A DNA stretch of 50,433 bases from JBAYJS01 sp041664985 (lineage in GTDB: Bacteria; Patescibacteriota; Patescibacteriia; Buchananbacterales; UBA6539), in assembly GCA_041664985.1 (NCBI GenBank), contig JBAYJS010000001.1, forward strand, positions 1-50,433, given 5' to 3'. The position numbers and the translations under genes are program-made. The notes under the pieces were generated by a model. That model was not told where the DNA came from. It saw only the letters and a list, made by a program, of their open reading frames with translations, and did no database searches. This document shows, piece after piece, positions 1 through 8,156 of the stretch; within the stretch, counting starts at the first letter, position 1; each line of letters starts with the position of its first letter.

Positions 1-743
1 AGGCAATGGCAGCAGCAATGTCTTTGGTTTTATTTGCCAGCCAGCTACCCATTCCCAAATTTCATCGTCGTTCGGAATTTGCCTGTCTGATTAAAGAAAA
101 CGAATACGCGATTTACGACGGGGCGGTTGAATTTTTTACCGGTAAAACCGTTTTGGCTAAAGATTACGGCCAAGTGATTAAAGAGTATCAATTGTTAGGT
201 CTTGCCGCCAAACGCGCCACTTACCAGGGTAAAAGTTTTATGGTTGGCGCTCTGGCCAGATTAAATATTAATCATGATCAATTAAGCCCTCAAGCAAAAA
301 AAGTAGTCAAAGATTTACAATTGGAATTTCCAATTCATAATACTTTTTATAATGTTTTGGCTCAGGCCATTGAATTGGTTCACGCCACCGAAATTGCCGG
401 TGAATTGCTTAAAGATTTGGTAAAAAATTTAAAACCTGAAGAGAGTATTGCCAAAAAAATTAATTTAATTGCCAAAGCCAACCCGAAAGGCAAAACTACT
501 ATTGGCTATTCGGTAATGGAAGCACCGCGAGGAATTTTATATGATATGTTGGAAATTGATCGTAATGGTATTATTGTTAAAGCCGATATTATCACGCCAA
601 CGGTTCAATTTTTAAATAATATCGAGCAAGATTTAAAAGTTTATTTACCAAATTTAAAAAAATTGAGTAACCAGGAACGGGAGCAAAAAATCAAAACTTT
701 GATTCGGGCTTATGATCCCTGCATTTCTTGTGCAACTCATTAA
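1..743 (+). CDS. NiFe hydrogenase large (alpha) subunit, C-terminal part; 5' end outside window
   Basis: Catalytic subunit of a cytoplasmic NiFe hydrogenase, most like the group 3b (sulfhydrogenase, NADP-linked) type. The frame is open to the left edge, so the N-terminal CxxC nickel motif lies outside; about 245 codons of a protein usually around 420 remain. What identifies it is the C-terminal motif DPCISCATH, whose two cysteines ligate the NiFe centre, and the upstream MEAPRG segment typical of this family. The stop codon follows the motif histidine directly, so there is no C-terminal extension for a maturation protease to remove. A HypA-like gene follows after a hairpin, which fits a hydrogenase operon. 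Family assignment is firm; the subgroup is inference because half the protein is missing. Confidence 0.88.
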   Translation, partial: AMAAAMSLVLFASQLPIPKFHRRSEFACLIKENEYAIYDGAVEFFTGKTVLAKDYGQVIKEYQLLGLAAKRATYQGKSFMVGALARLNINHDQLSPQAKKVVKDLQLEFPIHNTFYNVLAQAIELVHATEIAGELLKDLVKNLKPEESIAKKINLIAKANPKGKTTIGYSVMEAPRGILYDMLEIDRNGIIVKADIITPTVQFLNNIEQDLKVYLPNLKKLSNQEREQKIKTLIRAYDPCISCATH

Positions 744-746
744 TTT

Positions 747-811
747 AGCAAGATAAGTTTTAAACAAGATAGGCAAGATATGTTATTGCCACCTGTCTTA
801 CTTATCTCGCT
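747..811 (+). promoter_or_regulatory. intergenic hairpin between hydrogenase and hypA-like gene
   Basis: A 12-base arm (AGCAAGATAAGT, 747-758) is complementary at 11 of 12 positions to ACTTATCTCGCT (800-811). It lies between the hydrogenase stop and the preferred hypA start at 825. No U-run follows, so it is more likely an mRNA processing or translation element than a terminator. Function is inferred. Confidence 0.4.
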
Positions 812-824
812 TATCTCGCTTATT

Positions 825-1079
825 ATGCATGACCTACACGCCGCTGACCAAATTTTAAATTTAGTTTTAGGTCAAGCCATTGCCAATAAATTGCTTAAAG
901 TCAATAAAATCGTAATTGAGCTGGGTAGTATTATCGAACATGGCGCTGATATCAATCCGGATAACTTGGCTTTTAATCTAAAGCTTTTGGCTAAAAACAC
1001 TTTGGCGCGCGACGCTGCGGTAATAATTAAAAAAGTCCAAGGTAATAGTTGGAAGCTGGTTGAAATTGAAGGTGATTAA
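825..1079 (+). CDS. HypA-like hydrogenase nickel-incorporation protein lacking the zinc ribbon
   Basis: An 84-residue protein resembling HypA, which delivers nickel to the hydrogenase large subunit. The start at 825 is preferred over an upstream ATG at 780 because it gives the family's N-terminal Met-His-Asp (usually MHE), whose His2 binds nickel. The HypA fold can then be followed through the IVIELGS strand and the DNLAFNLKLLA segment. Full HypA is about 115 residues and carries two CxxC pairs binding zinc; here there is no cysteine at all, and the chain passes from the expected position of that ribbon into a closing KLVEIE strand. Neighbouring the hydrogenase subunit supports the role. An unrelated small protein is possible but less likely. 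Confidence 0.62.
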   Translation: MHDLHAADQILNLVLGQAIANKLLKVNKIVIELGSIIEHGADINPDNLAFNLKLLAKNTLARDAAVIIKKVQGNSWKLVEIEGD

Positions 1080-1086
1080 TTTGGCT

Positions 1087-1127
1087 AAAATTTCTCGTTA
1101 AAATGTGCTAGCGAGAATTTTGTTTTT
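1087..1127 (+). terminator. intrinsic terminator of the hydrogenase operon
   Basis: The arms at 1087-1097 and 1112-1121 form a stem (AAAATTTCTCG with CGAGAATTTT, one bulge), followed by GTTTTT. It sits just after the hypA-like stop. Confidence 0.65.
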
Positions 1128-1128
1128 G

Positions 1129-1137
1129 TGGTATAAT
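1129..1137 (+). promoter_or_regulatory. extended -10 promoter for the methyltransferase-pgk unit
   Basis: TGG followed by a perfect TATAAT (1132-1137) is an extended -10 element. No good -35 is visible at the expected distance. The predicted start is about 28 nt upstream of the methyltransferase ATG at 1172. Confidence 0.5.
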
Positions 1138-1171
1138 TTTAATGTTTTAATGAATAATTTATTCAGGTTTT

Positions 1172-1972
1172 ATGCCCGAAAGAGGTGATCCAAAAGTGCA
1201 TGATTGGCAAGTGGGGGAAACCAAGCGTCACGAATTGGCAGAAATTATTAAAAAAACAGGCTACGACAATCCAGAGGTTGCCAGACGTTATTATGAGTTA
1301 TATAGCCGTGAAGGAATTGAGCCCAAAATTTCGCGTCATTTCAGTCGAATTCTTGATGAAACTTTGCCCAAAGAAGGGTTGGTAATTGATTCAGAAACAA
1401 AGTCTTTGAAAGATTGCACAGTATTGGATTTAGGCTCCGGTCCAGGCGTGCTATCCGAGCTTTTGCAGGAGAGATTCGGCAAAGTGATAGCCGTTGATAA
1501 AGCGCCGGCAATAGTTGATTTTATTAATCAGCAGCCTTTGTTTAAAGATAAAACTGAGGCCAGGGTTGGTGATTTCGGCGGGCAATTTCCAATAGAAGAT
1601 CAGGGTGTCGAAGTGGTTGTCAGTTTTAATACCACAAACGAACTTCGGCCGGAAGACGAAGATAATTTTTTACAAGAAATAGCGCGCGTAGTAAAATCCG
1701 GCGGTTTTGCTTTGTTAAATCGAATTGCCGATGCCAATAATTTGGCCATGAAACATAAGTTTAGCCGAGAGCGGCAGAGGGAGTTGGCTGATAGTAGTCC
1801 GGACGCTTTGCGTAATCATGTTTTTTTAAGTTCTGAGCTAGAGAGTCAGATTAATAGCTTGGTGTCAGATAAAGGAATAGAAGCTAAAGTTGAAATATTT
1901 GATGATCATTCCGATCAATGTTATTGTATCGCTAAAATAAATTTTAATAGAACCAAAACTGATGAAACTTAA
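1172..1972 (+). CDS. class I SAM-dependent methyltransferase
   Basis: A 266-residue Rossmann-fold methyltransferase. The SAM-binding motif I VLDLGSGPG is at about residues 84-92, the acidic residue contacting the SAM ribose is in IAVDKAP near 109, and a motif-IV-like strand VEVVVSFNTTNEL follows near 148. The overall pattern is of the UbiE/Methyltransf_11 type, but nothing indicates the substrate. The first 80 residues are charged and helical and may form the substrate lid. Its last 11 bases overlap the start of pgk, so the two are probably co-transcribed, though no functional link to glycolysis is evident. No Shine-Dalgarno sequence precedes the ATG. Confidence 0.8.
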   Translation: MPERGDPKVHDWQVGETKRHELAEIIKKTGYDNPEVARRYYELYSREGIEPKISRHFSRILDETLPKEGLVIDSETKSLKDCTVLDLGSGPGVLSELLQERFGKVIAVDKAPAIVDFINQQPLFKDKTEARVGDFGGQFPIEDQGVEVVVSFNTTNELRPEDEDNFLQEIARVVKSGGFALLNRIADANNLAMKHKFSRERQRELADSSPDALRNHVFLSSELESQINSLVSDKGIEAKVEIFDDHSDQCYCIAKINFNRTKTDET

Positions 1973-3191
1973 ATCTCTCAAGGAAATCAAAAGCTTGAAA
2001 GGCAAAAAAGTTTTATTAAGAGTGGCTTATGACGTGCCTTTAAAGCAGGAGGGAAAAAAATGGGTAGTCGCTGACGATCGGCGAATCAGAGAAACTTTGC
2101 CGACGATTAGGTATCTTTTAAAAAATAATTGTAAGATTGTTATTTTGTCCTGGTTGGGCCGTCCGGGCGGACAAAAAGTAGAAAAATTAAAAATGGATCC
2201 GGTCACCAAAGCGCTGGCAAAAATTTTGAAACAGCCGGTTAAAAAGATCGATGATTGTGTCGGACCGAAAGTTTTTTCAGAAATTCAAAAACTGAAAGGC
2301 AAACAAATTTTGATGCTGGAAAATGTCCGGTTTTATCCGCAGGAAGAAGAAAACAGTAAAATCTTTGCCAAACTTTTGGTTTCTGGAATGGATCTGATTG
2401 TTTTTGACGCTTTTGCTCAAGCCCATCGAATTCACGCTTCAACTACTGGTATTACCAAATTATTGCCAACTTACGCCGGATTTTTGCTGGAAAAAGAAAT
2501 TAAAGCTTTAAGCCAGATAACCAAAACTCCCAAACGGCCGTTGGTTGTAATTTTAGGTGGCGCAAAAATTTCGGATAAAATTGCGGTAATTTCCGAATTG
2601 GTTAAAGTGGCTGATAAAATTTTAATCGGCGGCGGTTCGGCCAATGTATTTTTAAAAGCCAATAAAGTGCCAATCGGCCAATCGTTTGTCCAGGATGTTT
2701 TTGTCGATAAAGCCAAAAGAAAAAAAATTAATTTTGTTAATTTGGCAGCCGACCTTTATCGAAAAAATAAAGATAAAATTATTTTGCCAGTTGATCTGAT
2801 TGCTGGCAATAAAATTGATCCTCACGCTCTGGTTGAAACTATTGATTTGGAAAAGGGTCAAAAAATTGACAGCCGATGGTTATTTTTGGATATCGGGCCA
2901 AAAACTATTGCTAATTATTTAGTGGCAATCAAAAGAGCCAATACTATATTTTTTAACGGACCAATGGGTGTATTTGAAATGGATAAATTTTCTTTTGGCA
3001 CCAAAAAAATTGCTGAAGCGGTGGCTCGATCAAAAGGCATTACGGTAATTGGCGGCGGTGACACCGAAGTCGTGGCGGCAAAATATAAAATTGAAGATAA
3101 AATCAGCCATATTTCCACTGGCGGCGGTGCGAGTTTGGAATTTTTAGCCGGCAAAGAATTACCAGCATTAAAGAGTATTATTAAAAAATAA
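1962..3191 (+). CDS. pgk: phosphoglycerate kinase
   Basis: Interconverts 1,3-bisphosphoglycerate plus ADP and 3-phosphoglycerate plus ATP in glycolysis. At 409 residues it has normal length. Diagnostic blocks are present: ENVRF, HRIHAST, LGGAKISDKI, LPVD, NGPMGVFE, GGGDTE and STGGGASLE. Two substrate-site blocks deviate: the N-terminal RVDxNVP motif reads RVAYDVP (residues 20-26), and the usual SHLGRP reads SWLGRP. The gene overlaps the methyltransferase by 11 bases and starts without a ribosome binding site. It lies upstream of eno and two gpmI genes, forming a lower-glycolysis block. The identity is secure; whether the altered N-terminal motif changes 3-phosphoglycerate binding is unknown. 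Confidence 0.97.
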   Translation: MKLKSLKEIKSLKGKKVLLRVAYDVPLKQEGKKWVVADDRRIRETLPTIRYLLKNNCKIVILSWLGRPGGQKVEKLKMDPVTKALAKILKQPVKKIDDCVGPKVFSEIQKLKGKQILMLENVRFYPQEEENSKIFAKLLVSGMDLIVFDAFAQAHRIHASTTGITKLLPTYAGFLLEKEIKALSQITKTPKRPLVVILGGAKISDKIAVISELVKVADKILIGGGSANVFLKANKVPIGQSFVQDVFVDKAKRKKINFVNLAADLYRKNKDKIILPVDLIAGNKIDPHALVETIDLEKGQKIDSRWLFLDIGPKTIANYLVAIKRANTIFFNGPMGVFEMDKFSFGTKKIAEAVARSKGITVIGGGDTEVVAAKYKIEDKISHISTGGGASLEFLAGKELPALKSIIKK

Positions 3192-3309
3192 AATTTTCAA
3201 TTTTCAGTTTCCAATTTTCATTGAATTTTTAATTATTAAATAGTTTAAAGTAATTGAAAATTGGCTAATTGATCATTGATTGAAAATTAAAAATTAATAA
3301 TTGAAAATT
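3190..3309 (+). repeat. 120-bp intergenic direct repeat, copy 1
   Basis: An AT-rich element with 119 of 120 positions identical to 4114-4233; the single difference is A at 3297 against C at 4221. It contains internal inverted pieces (TTTTCAATTTTCA-like against TGAAAATTAAAAA-like), so it could fold into an imperfect hairpin. It begins at the pgk stop codon. Together with copy 2 it brackets the SIMPL gene. Confidence 0.95.
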
Positions 3310-3322
3310 AATAAAAAAATCT

Positions 3323-4111
3323 ATGGAACAAGAAAAAAACGTTTGCTGCCAAAATATGCCGGTTTGGAAAATTCTTGGCGCAATTTTAACAATTTTTTTG
3401 GTGGTTTTCATTTCCGTTTTAACCTGGAATGAAATTAAAAAACATGATTACATCGGTCGGGAAAATCAACAGATTTACACCATCAGCATTTCGGGCGAAG
3501 GTAAAGTTAATGCCACGCCGGATATTGCCCAAATTTCTTTAGGTTTGCAAACGGAAAAAATTGAAGTGGCCCAAGCCCAAAAAGAAAATACCGAAAAGAT
3601 GAATAATATTATCAAAGAAATTAAAGCCATGGGCGTTGAGGCAAAAGATATTGCCACGGAAAATTATAGTATTTATCCGCGTTATGACTGGACCAGTGGC
3701 CGCCAGGTTTTGAAAGGTTATCAGGTTTCCCAAAATGTGACTGTTAAAATCAGAGACTTGGCAAAAATCGGTGACATTGTTGATAAAGCCGGAAAACTAG
3801 GCGCCAACCAGGTTGGCAGTTTGAGTTTTACAATTGATGAACCAGAAAAATTAAAACAACAGGCTAGAGAAAAAGCTTTAGTTAATGCCAAAGAAAAAGC
3901 CGAGGCTTTAGCAAAAATTGCCGGCGTTAAACTTGGCAAATTAGTTGCTTTTACTGAAACCAGCAGTGGTGGAGTGACGCCGGTTTATCGTGATTACGCC
4001 ATGAAGTCTTTGGATGCTGTTGGCGCTGGTGAAGCCATGCCAGCCCCGCAAATTGAAGCTGGTAGTCAGGATATTATCATTGATGTGATGGTAACGTACG
4101 AAGTGTTGTAA
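3323..4111 (+). CDS. SIMPL (DUF541) domain protein, membrane-anchored
   Basis: A 262-residue protein with a short cytoplasmic N-terminus, one hydrophobic segment at about residues 14-35, and an extracellular SIMPL domain. The domain is recognised by its opening ISGEGKVNATPDIA, the following alternation of helix (many A/E/K/Q) and strand, and the YSIYPRYDW and YQVSQNV strands. SIMPL proteins are periplasmic or surface proteins of poorly known function, linked in some bacteria to oxidative stress or to interaction with host signalling proteins. The N-terminal CC pair at residues 8-9 is unusual but not a lipobox. The gene lies between two nearly identical 120-bp repeats, so it may have moved as a unit or the repeats may belong to a dispersed family. 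Confidence 0.85.
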   Translation: MEQEKNVCCQNMPVWKILGAILTIFLVVFISVLTWNEIKKHDYIGRENQQIYTISISGEGKVNATPDIAQISLGLQTEKIEVAQAQKENTEKMNNIIKEIKAMGVEAKDIATENYSIYPRYDWTSGRQVLKGYQVSQNVTVKIRDLAKIGDIVDKAGKLGANQVGSLSFTIDEPEKLKQQAREKALVNAKEKAEALAKIAGVKLGKLVAFTETSSGGVTPVYRDYAMKSLDAVGAGEAMPAPQIEAGSQDIIIDVMVTYEVL

Positions 4112-4113
4112 AG

Positions 4114-4233
4114 AAAATTTTCAATTTTCAGTTTCCAATTTTCATTGAATTTTTAATTATTAAATAGTTTAAAGTAATTGAAAATTGGCTAATTGATCAT
4201 TGATTGAAAATTAAAAATTACTAATTGAAAATT
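4114..4233 (+). repeat. 120-bp intergenic direct repeat, copy 2
   Basis: Second copy of the repeat at 3190-3309, offset by exactly 924 bp. It ends 8 bases before the eno start codon. A short piece of the same motif (TTTCAATTTTCAGTTT) also occurs upstream of mreC near 23804, which suggests a family of dispersed intergenic elements. Confidence 0.95.
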
Positions 4234-4241
4234 TTATAATT

Positions 4242-5498
4242 ATGTTAAGAATCAAATCGATTCACGCTCTGGAAATTTTAGATTCCCGAGGCAATCCAAC
4301 GGTTCAAGTTGCCGTTACCTTGAATAATAAAATTGTTGGCAAAGCGTCAGTGCCTTCGGGCGCTTCAACCGGCATTCATGAAGCTTTGGAATTGCGCGAT
4401 GGCGATAAAAAACGCTATGGCGGCAAAGGGGTTTTGAAAGCGGTTACCAATGTCAATAAAATAATCGCGCCAAAGCTGATTGGCAAAGATCCGACTAAGC
4501 CCAGGCAGATTGATGAAATCATGCTCAAGCTTGATGGCACGGAAAACAAAACCAAGCTTGGAGCCAATGCGATTTTGGGGGTTTCTTTGGCGACAGCTCA
4601 TGCCGCGGCTGCGGCTTTGAATTTGCCATTGTATAAATATATTCGCAAAGCCTACAATTTAAAATATCAGGGCTGGAAATTACCATACCCCACCATGAAT
4701 ATTTTAAACGGCGGGGCTCATGCTGATTGGTCTTTGGATATTCAGGAATTTATGGTGGTGCCTCAGCAGAAAAAATTTGTCGAACGCGTACGTTGCGGTT
4801 CAGAAATATTTTTTGCTTTGGCCAAAATCATCAAAGCCAAAGGTTTTGATACCCTAAAAGGTGATGAAGGCGGTTATGCACCCAGATTGGCCGGCAACGA
4901 AATGGCTTTTGCGGCAATTATGCAAGCAATTACTGATTCGGGCTATCGACCGGGCAAAGATGTTAAACTGGCAATTGATGCTGCCTCTTCGGGATTTTAT
5001 AATGCCGACACCAAAAAATATGAGCTTAAAGCTGATAAAAAATCATTGACCGCTTTGGAAATGATTGAATTGGAAAAAGAATGGGTACAAAAATATCCAA
5101 TTGTTTCTTTGGAAGATGGTTTGGCCGAAGATGATTGGGACAACTGGGTGATTTTAACCAAAGAACTGGGCAAAAAAGTTGCTTTAGTCGGCGATGATTT
5201 GTTTGTTACCAACGTGAAAAGATTGGAGCAAGGAATCAAACAAAAAGTCGGTAATACGATTTTGGTTAAATTAAATCAGATTGGCAGTTTATCAGAAACT
5301 ATTGATGCAATTGAACTGGCGCATAAAAATAATTATAAAACTTCAATCTCTCATCGTTCCGGTGAAACCGGTGATACGACCATTGCCGATTTGGCAGTTG
5401 CGGTTAATTCGGAATTTATCAAAACCGGATCATTGTCGCGTTCAGAGCGAGTGGAAAAATATAATCGTTTGATGGAAATTGAAGAAGAGTTAAAATAG
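4242..5498 (+). CDS. eno: enolase
   Basis: Converts 2-phosphoglycerate to phosphoenolpyruvate. At 418 residues it is of normal length, with the N-terminal LDSRGNPTVQV and SGASTGIHEALELRDGD blocks, GANAILGVSLA, the metal-binding aspartate/glutamate blocks (AIDAASS, SLEDGLAEDDW and VGDDLFVTN), the catalytic lysine block ILVKLNQIGS, and SHRSGETGDT near the end. It follows repeat copy 2 and is 2 bp from the next gene, with which it probably forms a transcript running on to gpmI. There is no ribosome binding site; the sequence before the ATG is A/T only. Confidence 0.97.
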   Translation: MLRIKSIHALEILDSRGNPTVQVAVTLNNKIVGKASVPSGASTGIHEALELRDGDKKRYGGKGVLKAVTNVNKIIAPKLIGKDPTKPRQIDEIMLKLDGTENKTKLGANAILGVSLATAHAAAAALNLPLYKYIRKAYNLKYQGWKLPYPTMNILNGGAHADWSLDIQEFMVVPQQKKFVERVRCGSEIFFALAKIIKAKGFDTLKGDEGGYAPRLAGNEMAFAAIMQAITDSGYRPGKDVKLAIDAASSGFYNADTKKYELKADKKSLTALEMIELEKEWVQKYPIVSLEDGLAEDDWDNWVILTKELGKKVALVGDDLFVTNVKRLEQGIKQKVGNTILVKLNQIGSLSETIDAIELAHKNNYKTSISHRSGETGDTTIADLAVAVNSEFIKTGSLSRSERVEKYNRLMEIEEELK

Positions 5499-5500
5499 AT

Positions 5501-6520
5501 ATGCCATTGTCAAAACCGGAAGAAAAAATTCTTAAATCAATTATTGTTGCTTCGGAAAATAATCCGAATAAACCTGAATTTCCGTCAGAAAATCCGAAAT
5601 TTCCCGCTACACCAACTTATAAAATCAAAGTGCCGGGTTTTACTAATGTTTGGCTAAAAGATGAAAGCTATAATCCAACTGGCACCCATAAAGATAGGAT
5701 GGCTTGGGAAATTATTGTTACTTATCGGGATTTTTTGTTAGCTAAAAAACGAGGTCAAATTAAAGGCAGTTTGCCGGCTATGTCAATTATTTCTTCCGGA
5801 TCGGCAGCAGTGGCAATTCAAACTCAGTTAAAGAAGTACCATTTACCTAATTTAAAAGTTTTAGTTGACTCCTATATTAATCCAACGATTTTGGAATCAT
5901 TAAAAAAATTGCAATGTGAGATTTACGAAACTGATTTAAGTAAAAAACCGTTTGGTTGGAAAGAAATTTTGGAATTAACCCATAATCCGAATGGATTTGA
6001 CATCACTTCCAGTGAAGCTCTAGACCCAACAACCAGATTTTATGATTGGTTAAGCTACGAGGTGATTAATAATTCGCCAAATTACTGTTTTATTCCTTTT
6101 GGCACCGGAAATCTTTATGAGAATATTTTAAATATTAATAAAAAAGAAGTTTTTGCTAAAAATCATGACCCGCGTTTTCAAGGTAAAGTTGAAATTTTGC
6201 GAAATTGTAACTTTTTAGGTATAACAACAAATAATCCCAGATCAAAAGCCGAAAAACTTTATTCACCTCATTTGCCATTTGTTCATTTCGACGAGCAATG
6301 GATCAGGCTGTACCGTTTTGCCGGATTTTGTGGAGCAGAATCAAATGTTTACTTATTAAAGGAACAATTTCTTGATGAGGCAATGAAAATTGCGTCAGAT
6401 CAAAAAATAAATTGTGAGTCATCAGGTATTGCCGGGCTAGCATTAATGTTACAGATGAAAAATAAGTTGCCAAAGAATAAAAAAATGTTAATTATTAATA
6501 CTGGAAAAACTAAATATTAA
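5501..6520 (+). CDS. PLP-dependent fold-type II enzyme (threonine synthase/cysteine synthase-like)
   Basis: A 339-residue pyridoxal-phosphate enzyme of the tryptophan-synthase-beta superfamily. The PLP lysine is in NPTGTHKDR near residues 60-68, the substrate loop is SSGSAA near 107-112, and the phosphate-binding glycine loop is FGTGN near 205. The arrangement resembles threonine synthase and cysteine synthase, but the sequence is too divergent for me to name the substrate. It sits between eno (2 bp gap) and gpmI (1 bp gap), so it is translated from the glycolytic transcript. A link to serine or cysteine made from 3-phosphoglycerate would fit this context but is only an inference. Confidence 0.75.
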   Translation: MPLSKPEEKILKSIIVASENNPNKPEFPSENPKFPATPTYKIKVPGFTNVWLKDESYNPTGTHKDRMAWEIIVTYRDFLLAKKRGQIKGSLPAMSIISSGSAAVAIQTQLKKYHLPNLKVLVDSYINPTILESLKKLQCEIYETDLSKKPFGWKEILELTHNPNGFDITSSEALDPTTRFYDWLSYEVINNSPNYCFIPFGTGNLYENILNINKKEVFAKNHDPRFQGKVEILRNCNFLGITTNNPRSKAEKLYSPHLPFVHFDEQWIRLYRFAGFCGAESNVYLLKEQFLDEAMKIASDQKINCESSGIAGLALMLQMKNKLPKNKKMLIINTGKTKY

Positions 6521-6521
6521 A

Positions 6522-8105
6522 ATGAAAAATAATAAGATTAATAATACCAAAAAGCCGCCGTTTGTCTTGTTAATTCTAGATGGTTGGGGACTGGCGCCAA
6601 AAAATCCGGGTAATGCCATTGAATTGGCCAAAAAACCGAATTTTGATCGGCTTTGGAAAAATTATCCGCACACGCAGCTTCAGGCTTCGGATGGTTTTGT
6701 CGGTTTGCCGCCGTTGCAAGTTGGTAATTCCGAAGCGGGTCACATGAATATTGGTGCTGGTCGAGTAGTTGACCAAGACGCGGTTTTTATTTGCAAAGAA
6801 ATCAACACCGGTAAGTTTTTTAAAAATGCGGCTTTTGAAGCGGCTTATAAACATGTAACCAAAAATAAATCTGATTTGCATTTGATGGGTATGCTTTCCA
6901 ACGGCCAAAGCGCCCACAGTGATCCGGACCATTTACTGGCACTTTTGACTTGGGCGCGATTGAAAAAAGTTAAAAATGTTTATTTACATTTATTTACCGA
7001 TGGCCGCGATTCACCTCAGCACTCAGCTTTAAAATTGGTTGAAGCTTTGATGCGCCAGCTCAGAAATAAAGAAGAAAAAGGCAAAAGAAGCGGGGAATGG
7101 ATTGCCACTGTGACCGGCCGATTTTACGCCATGGATCGAAAAAAATCTTGGTCGCGCACTGAAGCGGCTTACAATGCCATGGTTTTAGGCAAAGGCGCAA
7201 CCGCTAAAAGTCCGCAGCTGGCCATTACTCAAGCTTACAACCGCCAGGAAACTGACGAGTTTATTCCGCCTTACGTGATCAAACGAAACGGTAAACCTTT
7301 GGCTAAAATTAAAGACGGCGACGCAGTTATTTTTTTCAATTTGCGATCTGACCGGGCCAGGCAGCTAGCCAAGGCTTTTGTTCAAACTGATTTTGGGAAT
7401 CATAATCCCGGTGCCTTTAAGCGTAAAAAAATTCTAAAAGATTTAGCGTTTGTGGCCATGACAGATTTTGGTCCGGACTTGGATTCAATTTTAAGCGCTT
7501 ATCCTTCCGCAGATTTAGCCGGTACTTTGCCTATGGTAATTGATGGCCGTAAGCAACTTTATATTGCGGAAAAAGAAAAATACGCTCATGTTACTTACTT
7601 TTTTAATGGTGGTTATGCCAATCCGGTTGCCGGTGAGGATCGGGTATTAATACCTTCGCCCAATGTCAATTCTTACGATTTGAAACCGGAAATGTCAGTT
7701 TATCAAATTACTGCCCGCGTAATCAAAGAGCTGGAAAATTATCAATTTATGGTCATTAATTTTGCCAATCCGGATATGATTGGTCATACCGGTAATTTGA
7801 AAGCTTGCATTAAAGCGGTTCAGCACGTTGATAAATGTTTAGAAAAAGTAAAAACTGAAGTATTAAAGCGCAAAGGAACTTTGGTGGTCACAGCCGACCA
7901 CGGCAATGCTGAAAAGATGCTAGACTTGGAAACTGGCGAGGTGTATACTGAACATACTTCAAATCCAGTGCCATTTATTTTAGTTGAGCCAAAAAAATCA
8001 AAACGGCAACTAAAAAAAGGTAAACTTGGTGACGTTGCGCCAACGATTTTAAAGTTGATGAAAATCAATAAACCAAAAGAGATGAAAGGCAAAACTCTTT
8101 TTTGA
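6522..8105 (+). CDS. gpmI: 2,3-bisphosphoglycerate-independent phosphoglycerate mutase, paralogue 1
   Basis: Manganese-dependent mutase converting 3- to 2-phosphoglycerate. Its 527 residues carry the alkaline-phosphatase-superfamily metal motifs: DGWG at the N-terminus, the phospho-serine loop GNSEAGH, DGRDSP, GRFYAMDR, FNLRSDRARQ, EKYAHVTYFFNGG, VTADHGNAEK and HTSNPVPF. All catalytic elements appear intact. The segment after the serine loop reads VDQDAVFICKEI rather than the usual VYQxxxRI pattern, which its neighbour keeps, so this is the more divergent copy. It directly precedes the second gpmI. Confidence 0.95.
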   Translation: MKNNKINNTKKPPFVLLILDGWGLAPKNPGNAIELAKKPNFDRLWKNYPHTQLQASDGFVGLPPLQVGNSEAGHMNIGAGRVVDQDAVFICKEINTGKFFKNAAFEAAYKHVTKNKSDLHLMGMLSNGQSAHSDPDHLLALLTWARLKKVKNVYLHLFTDGRDSPQHSALKLVEALMRQLRNKEEKGKRSGEWIATVTGRFYAMDRKKSWSRTEAAYNAMVLGKGATAKSPQLAITQAYNRQETDEFIPPYVIKRNGKPLAKIKDGDAVIFFNLRSDRARQLAKAFVQTDFGNHNPGAFKRKKILKDLAFVAMTDFGPDLDSILSAYPSADLAGTLPMVIDGRKQLYIAEKEKYAHVTYFFNGGYANPVAGEDRVLIPSPNVNSYDLKPEMSVYQITARVIKELENYQFMVINFANPDMIGHTGNLKACIKAVQHVDKCLEKVKTEVLKRKGTLVVTADHGNAEKMLDLETGEVYTEHTSNPVPFILVEPKKSKRQLKKGKLGDVAPTILKLMKINKPKEMKGKTLF

Positions 8106-8156
8106 TAAGTTGAGAGTATTTTATTTATTAATTTATTATTTTAATTTTTTATTCCC

